NCBI RefSeq assembly: GCF_000422725.1
Contig: NZ_AUGP01000017.1
Location: forward strand, 62,001 to 126,000
DNA: 64,000 nucleotides
Direction of reading: 5' to 3'
Source: Flavobacterium subsaxonicum WB 4.1-42 = DSM 21790
Lineage (GTDB): Bacteria; Bacteroidota; Bacteroidia; Flavobacteriales; Flavobacteriaceae
The notes beneath the pieces are model-generated. The model ran no database searches. It had not been told where the DNA came from and worked only from the letters and a program-made list of their open reading frames with translations. The number at the start of each line of letters is the position of its first letter. Position 1 is the first letter of the stretch. Positions 22,826-31,155 of the stretch are shown here, one piece after another. Both the position numbers and the translations under genes were made by a program.

Positions 22826-23563
22826 ATGAATAAATTTATGAGGACACGACTATTCCCTAAAAGCCAAAGAGGCACCGCTAACCACGGCTGGCTACAGGCT
22901 AACTTCTCGTTTTCGTTTGGTGGCTTTCATAACCCTGATATGGTTCAGTTTGGCATGCTGCGTGTACTGAACGACGATACCATTGCTGCAGGAATGGGCT
23001 TTGGCAACCACCCGCACGACAATATGGAAATTATTACCATTCCGCTTGAAGGCGGCCTTACGCACCGCGACAGCATGGGCAACCAGGCTACAGTTAGCTT
23101 TGGCGAAGTACAGGTTATGAGTGCCGGCACCGGTGTACAGCACAGCGAAATGAATGCAAGCCAGACTGAGCAGGCCCAGACCTTGCAGTTGTGGATATTT
23201 CCTGAACGACAGAATGTAACCCCACGTTACGACCAGAAAGGTTTTGACTTAGAGGTTAACCGCAACAACCTTGTAAATGTGGTATCTCCGCAGGATAAGA
23301 ACGATGGCAACGCTCTTTGGATACACCAGCAGGCATTTTTGCACATGGGCTTGTTTGATGCCAGCCGGACATTTAATTATGATATTAAAATTGAAGGTAA
23401 CGGAATTTACCTTTTTGTTATAAAAGGCGAGCTGGACATTAACGGGCAAACCGTTAACCAGCGCGATGCTTTTGGCGCTGTTGAGTTTAACAGCCTTGCC
23501 ATTACCACTAAAGCGCCTGCCAAAATATTATTGATAGAAGTACCAATGCAATTTAACGATTAG
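22826..23563 (+). CDS. Pirin-family protein
   Basis: The 245-residue bicupin has the pirin metal site in GNHPHDNMEIITIPLEGG and GVQHSEMNAS (His-His-His-Glu). Family members have quercetin 2,3-dioxygenase activity or act as redox-sensitive cofactors. The C-terminal cupin ends KAPAKILLIEVPM. The ATG at 22826 is followed in frame by a second at 22838. The next gene (GNAT-like) begins 2 bp after the stop, so they are co-transcribed. Confidence 0.9.
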   Translation: MNKFMRTRLFPKSQRGTANHGWLQANFSFSFGGFHNPDMVQFGMLRVLNDDTIAAGMGFGNHPHDNMEIITIPLEGGLTHRDSMGNQATVSFGEVQVMSAGTGVQHSEMNASQTEQAQTLQLWIFPERQNVTPRYDQKGFDLEVNRNNLVNVVSPQDKNDGNALWIHQQAFLHMGLFDASRTFNYDIKIEGNGIYLFVIKGELDINGQTVNQRDAFGAVEFNSLAITTKAPAKILLIEVPMQFND

Positions 23564-23565
23564 TT

Positions 23566-23850
23566 ATGGATATTAAAGACAACGAATTTTCGAGACAGTT
23601 TGAAATTACTATTGATGGCAAAGTAATGATAGTAGAATACTCCGTACAGGAGCGAAAGCTGTTTCTTACCAAAATTAATGTACCCGATGGCATGGACGAA
23701 GAGCCTAACGTTAGCGATGTGCTTAAAGAAATTTTAGCTATTGCCGAAGAGCGCCGTTTTCGGGTAGTGCCCACCCACCCAAAAGTAGCAGCTTTTTTTA
23801 GGAAAAACCCACGCTATAAAGACCTGCTGCCACCGGGAATTAGACTATAA
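23566..23850 (+). CDS. Small GNAT-like N-acetyltransferase (YjdJ/NATD1 type)
   Basis: The 94-residue protein matches the short GNAT-related family: NEFSRQFEITIDGKVMIVEY, then VLKEILAIAEERRFRVVPTHPKVAAFFRKNP. The last part is the acetyl-CoA-binding core with a terminal KDLLPPG. The substrate is unknown. It lies between pirin and an SDR in one operon. Confidence 0.8.
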   Translation: MDIKDNEFSRQFEITIDGKVMIVEYSVQERKLFLTKINVPDGMDEEPNVSDVLKEILAIAEERRFRVVPTHPKVAAFFRKNPRYKDLLPPGIRL

Positions 23851-23870
23851 ATAACCCAATAGAATAAATA

Positions 23871-24587
23871 ATGCAAAGTTTAAAAGGAAAGAACGCGCTG
23901 ATTACCGGCGCTGGTAAAGGTATTGGTAAAGCCATTGCGCTTGCCCTTGCCGCCGAAGGTACTAATGTTATAGTGCTTGCCCGTACGGCTGCCGATATTG
24001 ATGCATTGGCTACCGAAATTAAAACACATAATGTAAAATGCCTGGCGGTTACTGCCGATGTTGCCGATATAGCTTCGGTTAACAGTGCTGTAGAAAAAGC
24101 CCTGGCTGAGTTTACAACCATAGACATACTTATTAATAATGCCGGTATGGGCAAGTTTGGAAAATTCTTAGACTTAACACCTGAAGAATTTGAACAAATT
24201 ATTAAAGTTAACCTTATGGGCACTTATTATACTACCCGTGCCGTATTACCGGGAATGGTAGCGCAGCAAAGTGGCGATATCATTAATATATCGTCTACCG
24301 CGGGGCTTAGGGGTGCAGCTGTTACAAGTGCTTACAGTGCCTCTAAATTTGCAGTTATGGGATTGACTGAATCGCTTATGCAGGAAGTACGCAAGCATAA
24401 CATCCGTGTTACTGCGCTTACACCAAGCACCGTTGCTACCGATATGGCTAAAGACCTTAACCTTACCGATGGTAATCCTGATAAAGTTATGCAACCCGAA
24501 GATGTGGCCGAACTTATTGTGGCACAGCTTAAGCTAAATAAAAGGGTGTTTATTAAAGATAGCGGTATATGGTCTACCAATCCGTAG
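23871..24587 (+). CDS. Short-chain dehydrogenase (FabG-like)
   Basis: The 238-residue SDR has [12 protein letters not shown], and catalytic ISSTAG...YSASK. It resembles 3-oxoacyl-ACP reductases but is not in a fatty-acid cluster, so the substrate is uncertain. It starts 20 bp after the GNAT-like gene, making a pirin-GNAT-SDR operon. Confidence 0.87.
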   Translation: MQSLKGKNALITGAGKGIGKAIALALAAEGTNVIVLARTAADIDALATEIKTHNVKCLAVTADVADIASVNSAVEKALAEFTTIDILINNAGMGKFGKFLDLTPEEFEQIIKVNLMGTYYTTRAVLPGMVAQQSGDIINISSTAGLRGAAVTSAYSASKFAVMGLTESLMQEVRKHNIRVTALTPSTVATDMAKDLNLTDGNPDKVMQPEDVAELIVAQLKLNKRVFIKDSGIWSTNP

Positions 24588-24642
24588 GTTAGTGCTCAGT
24601 TGGCAGTCGCAGTTTTCAGTTAGCACTAAAAACAGACTATAC

Positions 24643-25734
24643 CTACTTCAAACCAAAATACTTTTCCAATAAAATACTTGCGGCTGCAAAAGGCGATAAC
24701 TCGTTGTTTTGCACCGCTTTTTTATTTTGTTCTAATAGTGCCGCAATATCTTCGCGGCTATAAAAGTTGGCTTTAAGCTGCTCGTTAATGGTTTCGGTAA
24801 GCCAGTAGCTGTTTTGTTCGCTTCGGCGGAAGCCAAAAAAGTCGTTAGCCTTAGTCAGATCAAAAAATTCGCTGATGGTTTGCCACGTCTCAGCAATACC
24901 CTCGTGGGTAATAGAGCTGCACGTGGTAACTTTTGGCTGCCAGCCCGATGCCTTAGCCGGAAATAAATGCAGCGCCCGGTTAAACTCAGTCTTAGCAAGC
25001 TTAGCCCTTTTAATGTTATCGCCATCGGCTTTATTGATAACAATCAGGTCGGCCATCTCCATAATGCCGCGTTTAATACCCTGAAGCTCATCGCCCGCCC
25101 CGGATATCTTTAGCAATAAAAAGAAGTCGACCATACTGTGCACAGCGGTTTCGCTTTGCCCCACACCAACAGTCTCAATAATAATGGTATCAAAACCACA
25201 GGCTTCGCATAAAATAATGGCCTCGCGGGTTTTGCGTGCCACACCGCCCAGCGTATCGCCGGAAGCCGACGGGCGTATGTAAGCGTTGGCATCTTTAACC
25301 AGTTCTTCCATACGGGTTTTGTCTCCTAAAATACTACCGTGCGAAAGCGAACTACTCGGGTCGACCGCCAGTACGGCAACCTTTTTACCAAGGCCGGTTA
25401 AGTGTTTGCCAAAGGCCTCTATAAAGGTACTTTTGCCCACCCCCGGCACACCGGTAATACCAATGCGAACCGATTTATTAGCATGTGGCAGGCAGCTGTT
25501 TATAACAGCGGTAGCCTTTTCAAGATGCGATGGATTAGTACTTTCTACCAAAGTAATAGCCCTGCTTAGTGCCGTTTTATCGCCCGCTAAAATACCGTTA
25601 ACCAGCTCTATTGCCGACGGCTGCTTTTTACGTAGCTGTATTACATGGGCAATAGCCTTATTGCTAATGCTTTGAGGTTGAGCAATGCCATCGCGTTCGT
25701 GCAGGGCGGTATTAGGTATTTTGGGCTTATCCAC
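24643..25734 (-). CDS. meaB: Methylmalonyl-CoA mutase-associated GTPase MeaB
   Basis: The 363-residue G3E-family GTPase has Walker A GVPGVGKST (95-103), the switch segment VDPSSSLSHGSILGDKTRM, ETVGVGQSE, and NKAD for guanine. It protects and reloads the B12-dependent methylmalonyl-CoA mutase. No mutase gene is in this window. It is a lone minus-strand gene convergent with the SDR. Confidence 0.92.
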   Translation of the reverse strand: MDKPKIPNTALHERDGIAQPQSISNKAIAHVIQLRKKQPSAIELVNGILAGDKTALSRAITLVESTNPSHLEKATAVINSCLPHANKSVRIGITGVPGVGKSTFIEAFGKHLTGLGKKVAVLAVDPSSSLSHGSILGDKTRMEELVKDANAYIRPSASGDTLGGVARKTREAIILCEACGFDTIIIETVGVGQSETAVHSMVDFFLLLKISGAGDELQGIKRGIMEMADLIVINKADGDNIKRAKLAKTEFNRALHLFPAKASGWQPKVTTCSSITHEGIAETWQTISEFFDLTKANDFFGFRRSEQNSYWLTETINEQLKANFYSREDIAALLEQNKKAVQNNELSPFAAASILLEKYFGLK

Positions 25735-25789
25735 AATTAAAATCTTTGTAGGGTAAAATTAAGTGTTTTTTATTAAACTGAAGACATTA

Positions 25790-25912
25790 CCCGCCTACCG
25801 GCAGGCAGGTTTACACAAATAAAAAAAGGAGCAGTAACCGCTGCTCCCAATAACTTTGTCGTTTATTCTGGCTTTTGCCAACAACTAACAACCGTTAACC
25901 AACAACCAATTA
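25790..25912. repeat. Intergenic repeat fragments
   Basis: The segment holds CCGCCTACCGGCAGGCAGG (25791-25809), a small palindrome also seen as a related form near 36630. It also holds CAACAACTAACAACCGTTAACCAACAACC (25880-25908), similar to 19511-19535 and 41985-42006. Confidence 0.45.
25820..25848 (-). terminator. Terminator of the NAD(P)-binding protein gene
   Basis: GGAGCAG/CTGCTCC stem followed on the minus strand by T7. Confidence 0.7.
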
Positions 25913-26557
25913 GTAAGCCGCTGTAAAACGTACCTGGTGGTGCTTAGGTGTTTCAACCTCATCGGCAATAACAACCGCTAAGTCTTCTACAGATAGTATA
26001 CTGCGTTGCTCATCGTTAAACACAGGGTTATCCAAGCCAAGGCGGTACTGCCCGGTGCGCCTGGTTTTAGTGCCCTGGTGCATCTCGAAAGCCGGGCTAA
26101 AAAATGCCCAGTCCAGGTCTTTTTCTTCTTTAAGGATGTTTAGGTAATCGCGTGCTGCGGTAGCACCTGCTTTAATTTCGGCAGGAAAATCAGGTGTATC
26201 TACCGCCTGTAGGCCCGGAGCTACAAAAAGGCTGCCCGCACCACCTATAGTAATATAACGCTTAACACCCGACTGTTTTACAGCCGCCTGTACTGCTTTA
26301 GATCCCGCAATAAAATCGTCGTAAATGTTAGGGTTTGTCCACCCCGCGTTAAAGGCATTAACCACAGCATCATGGCCTTTAAGCACGTTAGCAAGCGCAT
26401 CAACATCAAGCACATCAGCTTTGGTGTAGTTAACGTTATCAGTATTTTCCGCCTCCGGATTTCTTGATATCGCAGTAACTGTGTGGTTACGGGTTGCAAA
26501 TTCGTTTACTAAAGCGGCGCCTACAAATCCTGTGGCTCCAATAATGGCAATTTTCAT
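25910..26557 (-). CDS. NAD(P)H-binding atypical SDR (NmrA-like)
   Basis: The 215-residue protein has the Rossmann motif GATGFVGAALVNEF at residues 7-20, and GAGSLFVAPGLQAVDTPDFP and LDWAFFSPAFEM typical of the NAD(P)H-binding, NmrA-like family. Its role may be sensing redox state or reducing small substrates. It lies 53 bp downstream of the Rrf2 gene in the same direction, so it is probably controlled by it. Confidence 0.85.
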   Translation of the reverse strand: MKIAIIGATGFVGAALVNEFATRNHTVTAISRNPEAENTDNVNYTKADVLDVDALANVLKGHDAVVNAFNAGWTNPNIYDDFIAGSKAVQAAVKQSGVKRYITIGGAGSLFVAPGLQAVDTPDFPAEIKAGATAARDYLNILKEEKDLDWAFFSPAFEMHQGTKTRRTGQYRLGLDNPVFNDEQRSILSVEDLAVVIADEVETPKHHQVRFTAAY

Positions 26558-26610
26558 AATGTAAAAAATTATATGTAATAAAAAATGTGACAGTTTTGGA
26601 TAAAAAAAAT

Positions 26611-27018
26611 CTAAAACTCGCTACTGAATTCTAAAAGCGATATGCCTTTAAGCTTAGAACTAATTTGCGAGTTAATATCCATATACAATGCATCAAGGTT
26701 TTGGTTAATCTTTTTACCTACAGGGCAGGCCGGGTTAGGGTCGTTTTTAGAGTAGCCTAACGAAACGCTTTCGAACGTCATCTTAAAAATATCCTCAAGT
26801 GTAATATCTTTCGCAGCTTTTGCAAGGCGTGTGCCTCCAAATTTACCCTCGCGGCTCTCTACAATGTTGTGTTTTTTAAGGTTGCCAATTTCTTTACGCA
26901 CCAAAACAGGGTTAATATTCATACTACCGGCTAAAAAATCAGACGAAAGAAATTCATCAGGAAATTTAGACAGAAGCGTTAAGATGTGGAGCGTTATGGC
27001 AAACTTACCGGAGATCAT
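26611..27018 (-). CDS. Rrf2-family transcriptional regulator
   Basis: The 135-residue winged-helix protein shows LHILTLLSKFPDEFLSSDFLA, INPVLVRKEIGNLKKHNIVE and REGKFGGTRLAK, the Rrf2 DNA-binding domain. One cysteine is visible (ACPVGKK), not the three-cysteine iron-sulfur cluster of IscR/NsrR. It is probably a NAD(P)/redox-responsive type without a cluster. A 20-bp near-palindrome upstream (27052-27071) may be its operator. Confidence 0.87.
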   Translation of the reverse strand: MISGKFAITLHILTLLSKFPDEFLSSDFLAGSMNINPVLVRKEIGNLKKHNIVESREGKFGGTRLAKAAKDITLEDIFKMTFESVSLGYSKNDPNPACPVGKKINQNLDALYMDINSQISSKLKGISLLEFSSEF

Positions 27019-27051
27019 TACTGTAATAAAATATGTTACGAAAGTAATAAG

Positions 27052-27071
27052 AATTTTGCAATTGCGAAATT
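27052..27071. promoter_or_regulatory. Near-perfect 20-bp palindrome, likely Rrf2 operator
   Basis: AATTTTGCAATTGCGAAATT is self-complementary except at one symmetric pair. It lies 33 bp before the rrf2-family start and in the divergent region shared with the transporter at 27155. Confidence 0.5.
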
Positions 27072-27122
27072 ATTTAGCATTTATTTTATTGCCAGCGCAC
27101 TGTGGCATTGGCAACTATGCCC

Positions 27123-27130
27123 TATCTTTG
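27123..27130 (+). promoter_or_regulatory. Candidate -7 box for the AEC transporter gene
   Basis: TATCTTTG fits TAnnTTTG, 25 nt before the ATG at 27155. Confidence 0.4.
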
Positions 27131-27154
27131 GGGTATTAACCACGTTTTACAAGT

Positions 27155-28066
27155 ATGGATAGCATTATCCTTATATTTATTTGCCTGCTTGCCGGATGGG
27201 GGCTGCAACGCGTAAAAACCGTTCCTGCCAACGCACACACCGCGTTAAACCAGTTTGTAATTTACATTTCGCTGCCGGCGTTATCATTATACTACATTCC
27301 TAAAATACAAATCAATGCCGGTTTGCTCTACCCTATTGGCATTGCATGGATAGGCTTTTTACTTTCCTGGCTGTTTTTTGCAGGCCTGGGCAAAGCGTTT
27401 AACTGGCCTAAAAAACTTGTGGGCTGCCTTGCCATAACAGCGGGGTTTGCCAACACATCATTCATCGGCTTTCCTGTTATAGAGGCTTTATACGGTAAAG
27501 GCGGACTTAAAACTGCCATTATTGTAGACCAGCCCGGCACGTTTGTGGTGGTATCTACTTTCGGGATTTTACTGGCGGCGGCATACTCTAAAGGATCGGG
27601 CGGCGGTAGTGGCATAGCCCGAAAGATTTTGCTCTTCCCACCCTTTATAGCCTTTGTGGTTGCCGCGGGCATGAATGTTTTTGGTTACGATTTTATATCT
27701 ACCCTTCAAAATATGTTTACCAAACTGGGCAGCACCGTAACACCGGTGGCGCTGGTGGCTGTGGGTCTTCAGTTAAAAATAGAACGTAAGAGCCAGTACT
27801 GGGGCTTTTTGGGCATTGGGCTACTTTTTAAGTTGCTGCTTATGCCGCTTTTCTTTTTTATACTCTACAAAATACTTCTTGGTGCCGAAGGTCAGGTTAT
27901 CGATGTATCAATTATGGAGGCCGCTATGGCCCCCATGATAACCGCCGCCATACTTGCATCGGCACACGGGCTTAAGCCACGCCTTGCCGGTATGATGATT
28001 GGCGTGGGGATACCCCTCTCTTTTATAACCTTGGCAATGTGGTATTTTATCCTTAAATTTTGGTGA
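27155..28066 (+). CDS. AEC-family (auxin efflux carrier-like) transporter
   Basis: The 303-residue integral membrane protein has about ten hydrophobic segments and the two-half AEC architecture. Conserved GFANTSFIGFPVIEALYG sits in the first half and TPVALVAVGLQL in the second. Relatives export malate or other organic acids. It is divergent from the Rrf2 gene and may share its operator. A dispersed inverted repeat follows. Confidence 0.87.
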   Translation: MDSIILIFICLLAGWGLQRVKTVPANAHTALNQFVIYISLPALSLYYIPKIQINAGLLYPIGIAWIGFLLSWLFFAGLGKAFNWPKKLVGCLAITAGFANTSFIGFPVIEALYGKGGLKTAIIVDQPGTFVVVSTFGILLAAAYSKGSGGGSGIARKILLFPPFIAFVVAAGMNVFGYDFISTLQNMFTKLGSTVTPVALVAVGLQLKIERKSQYWGFLGIGLLFKLLLMPLFFFILYKILLGAEGQVIDVSIMEAAMAPMITAAILASAHGLKPRLAGMMIGVGIPLSFITLAMWYFILKFW

Positions 28067-28076
28067 ATTTTTAGAT

Positions 28077-28159
28077 ACTAATTACACTAATTTACCCAAA
28101 TTATTCAATCAGGATTTTCGTTTACTGCGAATAAAATTTGTGAGATTAGTGTAATTAGT
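28077..28159. repeat. Inverted repeat element, 15-bp perfect arms
   Basis: ACTAATTACACTAAT (28077-28091) and ATTAGTGTAATTAGT (28145-28159) are exact inverted copies 53 bp apart, between the AEC and MFS genes. Confidence 0.6.
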
Positions 28160-28235
28160 GGCTAAGATTCAGTACGGCTACCTCCAAAAACTATAAAATT
28201 TATTTTATTCGTGGCTATAACAAAAAAGCGTGCCG

Positions 28236-28243
28236 TATTTTTG
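28236..28243 (+). promoter_or_regulatory. Candidate -7 box for the MFS gene
   Basis: TATTTTTG followed by CACC, 17 nt before the ATG at 28261. The TTTGCACC context resembles the tRNA promoters. Confidence 0.45.
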
Positions 28244-28260
28244 CACCTTTAATTTTTTAC

Positions 28261-29469
28261 ATGGAAACTACACAAACCAAAACTCCACTAACTATAGATA
28301 ATGCCCAGAAAACCGTATATTCCATACTATTTTCCATTGCCTTTGCCCACCTGCTTAACGATTTGCTGCAGGCTGTAATTCCGGCGGCATATCCTATCTT
28401 AAAAGACAAATACGCACTAAACTTTACCCAAATAGGGCTTATAACTTTTGCCTATCAAATGGCAGCATCATTATTACAGCCCTTTGTTGGTTTTTATACC
28501 GATAAGCACCCCCAGCCCTACTCGCAAATAATAGGTATGCTGTTTACCACATCAGGAATCATACTTTTGGCATACGCCGCTAATTTCGAAGTTATATTAC
28601 TATCTGTAGTACTTGTAGGCATAGGGTCGTCTATTTTCCACCCGGAATCTTCCAGGGTATCGTTCCTGGCATCGGGCGGTAAGCGGGGTTTAGCGCAGTC
28701 CATCTTCCAGATCGGTGGAAACACCGGTACAGCCATTGGCCCGCTATTAATAGCCTGGATTGTCGTACCGCATGGCCAGGAATATATTGTTTTATTTGTA
28801 GGGATAGCACTAATAGCTATGGGGGTTTTATGGCGTATAGCAAAGTGGTACCAAAGCCACCTGAACCTTACCGCTAAAAAGAAACCGGTTATAGAAATGC
28901 CCGACCTTTCGCCAACACGTGTGGTAGTCTCGGTAATAATACTCTTGGTGCTTATATTTTCCAAATACTTTTATATTGCCAGTTTATCAAGCTATTTTAC
29001 GTTTTACTTAATATCTAAATTTAGCGTTACAGTACAGGACGCGCAGTTTTACCTTTTCGTGTTCTTAATATCGGTAGCTGCCGGAACGCTTTTAGGCGGC
29101 CCCCTGGGTGATAAATTCGGACGTAAATATGTAATCTGGTTCTCGGTGTTAGGTGTAGCTCCGTTCGCATTGTTATTGCCCTACGCCAGCTTGTTCTGGA
29201 CAAGTGTACTATCGGTAATCATCGGCCTATTACTGGCATCGGCATTCCCTGCTATATTAGTGTATGCACAAGAGCTGCTTCCTAAAAAACTGGGCATGGT
29301 ATCGGGGCTTTTTTACGGCTTTGCCTTTGGCATGGGCGGTTTAGGGTCGGCTCTTTTGGGCAACCTTGCCGATCATACCAGTATAGAGCACGTATATGAT
29401 ATTTGCGCTTACCTGCCACTTATTGGCATCATAGCCATGTTCTTACCCAATTTAAAGAAAAAAAGTTAA
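28261..29469 (+). CDS. MFS transporter, fosmidomycin-resistance (Fsr) type
   Basis: The 402-residue protein has ~12 membrane segments. It shows FLASGGKRGLAQSIFQIGGNTGTAIGPL (in parts), GPLGDKFGRKYVIW and SGLFYGFAFGMGGLGSALLG, which are typical of the FSR subfamily of major facilitator exporters. The substrate is unknown; Fsr exports fosmidomycin and other toxic compounds in E. coli. Confidence 0.87.
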   Translation: METTQTKTPLTIDNAQKTVYSILFSIAFAHLLNDLLQAVIPAAYPILKDKYALNFTQIGLITFAYQMAASLLQPFVGFYTDKHPQPYSQIIGMLFTTSGIILLAYAANFEVILLSVVLVGIGSSIFHPESSRVSFLASGGKRGLAQSIFQIGGNTGTAIGPLLIAWIVVPHGQEYIVLFVGIALIAMGVLWRIAKWYQSHLNLTAKKKPVIEMPDLSPTRVVVSVIILLVLIFSKYFYIASLSSYFTFYLISKFSVTVQDAQFYLFVFLISVAAGTLLGGPLGDKFGRKYVIWFSVLGVAPFALLLPYASLFWTSVLSVIIGLLLASAFPAILVYAQELLPKKLGMVSGLFYGFAFGMGGLGSALLGNLADHTSIEHVYDICAYLPLIGIIAMFLPNLKKKS

Positions 29470-29521
29470 AACCATTTTACAGTACGCCGCATTAAGCTAT
29501 CTTAGAGATAGAAGATAACGT

Positions 29522-30541
29522 ATGATAAAACGGTTAAAAAAACTATTTGGGCACTACAAAATAGACGCCATACACATTGTGCCCTACAGGAGTTACGGCA
29601 CCCAAAACCACCTGTATGTAAAGGGCCGTGTGCTGGATAATGTTCCGCTGCAATACAGCGAGAGCCCATCGTTTGTGGCTACTATTAAAAATGCCATAAA
29701 ACAATTTGACACCTACGAAATTCCCGGTATACGCGTACAGTTAAAGGTTAATAACCTGATTTTTACGGCTAAGACCGATGCCAATGGATATTTTTTATTC
29801 GATATAAATGTAGGCCTTAATTTAAGGGAATTATCGGATGCCGAGGGCTGGCTGTATTACGATTTGAGCATTCCGGATTCTGAAGGGGTTGCCGTTACAG
29901 AGGTTTTTCAGGGCGAATTACTAATACCCGAAGCCGAGGCCGATTATGGCGTGATTACAGATATTGACGATACGCTGCTTACAACCGGAGTAACCTCTTT
30001 TTTAAAGTGGAAAGTAATTCGCAATTCGCTGTTTGTAAATTCCTACCGCCGTATGCCTTTAGAAGGTGCGCCCAATTTATACCGCAAACTGCACAAGGGC
30101 ATTGACGATAAAGAAAAGAACCCTGTTTTTTACCTGAGCAACAGCCCTTGGAATATGTACCAGTACCTTAAGCTATTCTTAGGCCATAACGGTTTCCCGA
30201 AAGGGCCTGTATTGCTACGCAGCTTTAACAGCATTTTCCAGAAAGTGACCGGATCTGAAAAGCCTCACAAACAAAAAGAGATACTAAATATACTGGATGC
30301 TTTCCCTACCCTGAATTTTATTTTGATTGGCGACAGTGGCGAACACGATGCCACTATCTACACCGATATTGCGGCGCAGTTCCCTAACAGGGTTTTGTGC
30401 ATTTACCTGCGCAGCGTTACACATAAACGCCGTATGCAAACTGTAAAAAGCATTGTAGACAACTTTAGGGTTACGCCTGTATTGCTGGTAGAAACATCGG
30501 CGGAAGCCGAAATTCATGCCCGCGAACAGGGGTTTATTTAA
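29522..30541 (+). CDS. App1-like phosphatidate phosphatase (DUF2183)
   Basis: The 339-residue protein has the HAD-like catalytic motif DIDDTLLTTGVTSF near residue 146, then FYLSNSPWNMY and LIGDSGEHDATIY, the App1 catalytic-domain signature. Yeast App1 dephosphorylates phosphatidic acid on membranes. The N-terminal ~135 residues form a beta-rich domain (VQLKVNNLIFTAKTDANGYF). There is no signal peptide. It follows the MFS gene by 52 bp. Confidence 0.88.
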   Translation: MIKRLKKLFGHYKIDAIHIVPYRSYGTQNHLYVKGRVLDNVPLQYSESPSFVATIKNAIKQFDTYEIPGIRVQLKVNNLIFTAKTDANGYFLFDINVGLNLRELSDAEGWLYYDLSIPDSEGVAVTEVFQGELLIPEAEADYGVITDIDDTLLTTGVTSFLKWKVIRNSLFVNSYRRMPLEGAPNLYRKLHKGIDDKEKNPVFYLSNSPWNMYQYLKLFLGHNGFPKGPVLLRSFNSIFQKVTGSEKPHKQKEILNILDAFPTLNFILIGDSGEHDATIYTDIAAQFPNRVLCIYLRSVTHKRRMQTVKSIVDNFRVTPVLLVETSAEAEIHAREQGFI

Positions 30542-30662
30542 GCACTTCACATTTTGTTTAGATGGTTTTTGCCCAACATTAACATTAAACAATTACAGCT
30601 AAAAGCCTGTTATGTAATTATTTTCTTAACTTTACAGGTAACAACAACTAAATTTATACGCC

Positions 30663-31088
30663 ATGTGGATTTTTTCGAGCTCCATTGATAAAAAAATGAA
30701 CAGTTTAGCCCTGTTGATACTTCGTACAGTCATGGGTGTTTTAATGCTTACCCACGGACTTATGAAGTTTGATATGCTGCTTGCCGGAGGCCCTATAAAA
30801 TTTCCTGACCCGATTGGGTTAGGCGCTACGGCATCGTTAATGCTTGCCATATTTGCAGAGGTGGTATGCTCGGCATTATTGATACTTGGCCTGGCTACAA
30901 GATTGGTGCTTATACCGCTTATAATAACTATGCTGGTGGTAGTTTTTATAGTGCATGCGCCCGACGGCCTCGAAAAGCAGGAGCTTGGCGCCCTTTACTT
31001 AGCAGCCTACGTACTGTTGCTTATAACGGGTAGCGGCAGGTATTCTATAGATGGTTTAATTAATAAGAGAAAGAAAAGGAGGTATTAA
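30663..31088 (+). CDS. DoxX-family membrane protein
   Basis: The 141-residue protein has four membrane helices. It shows LLILRTVMGVLMLTHGLMKF and a later LYLAAYVLLLITGSGRYSIDG typical of the DoxX/SURF4-like family. These are linked to quinone-related redox chemistry or thiosulfate oxidation in a few organisms; the role here is unknown. Confidence 0.87.
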   Translation: MWIFSSSIDKKMNSLALLILRTVMGVLMLTHGLMKFDMLLAGGPIKFPDPIGLGATASLMLAIFAEVVCSALLILGLATRLVLIPLIITMLVVVFIVHAPDGLEKQELGALYLAAYVLLLITGSGRYSIDGLINKRKKRRY

Positions 31089-31105
31089 ACTCCTTTTCAC
31101 TATAT

Positions 31106-31136
31106 AAAAAACCGCCCCAATTGGGGCGGCTTTTGT
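31106..31136. terminator. Bidirectional terminator
   Basis: CCGCCCCAATTGGGGCGG is a perfect 18-nt palindrome with A5 before and T4 after, between convergent DoxX and T9SS-cargo genes. Confidence 0.75.
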
Positions 31137-31155
31137 TTACATATAATACTTAAAA

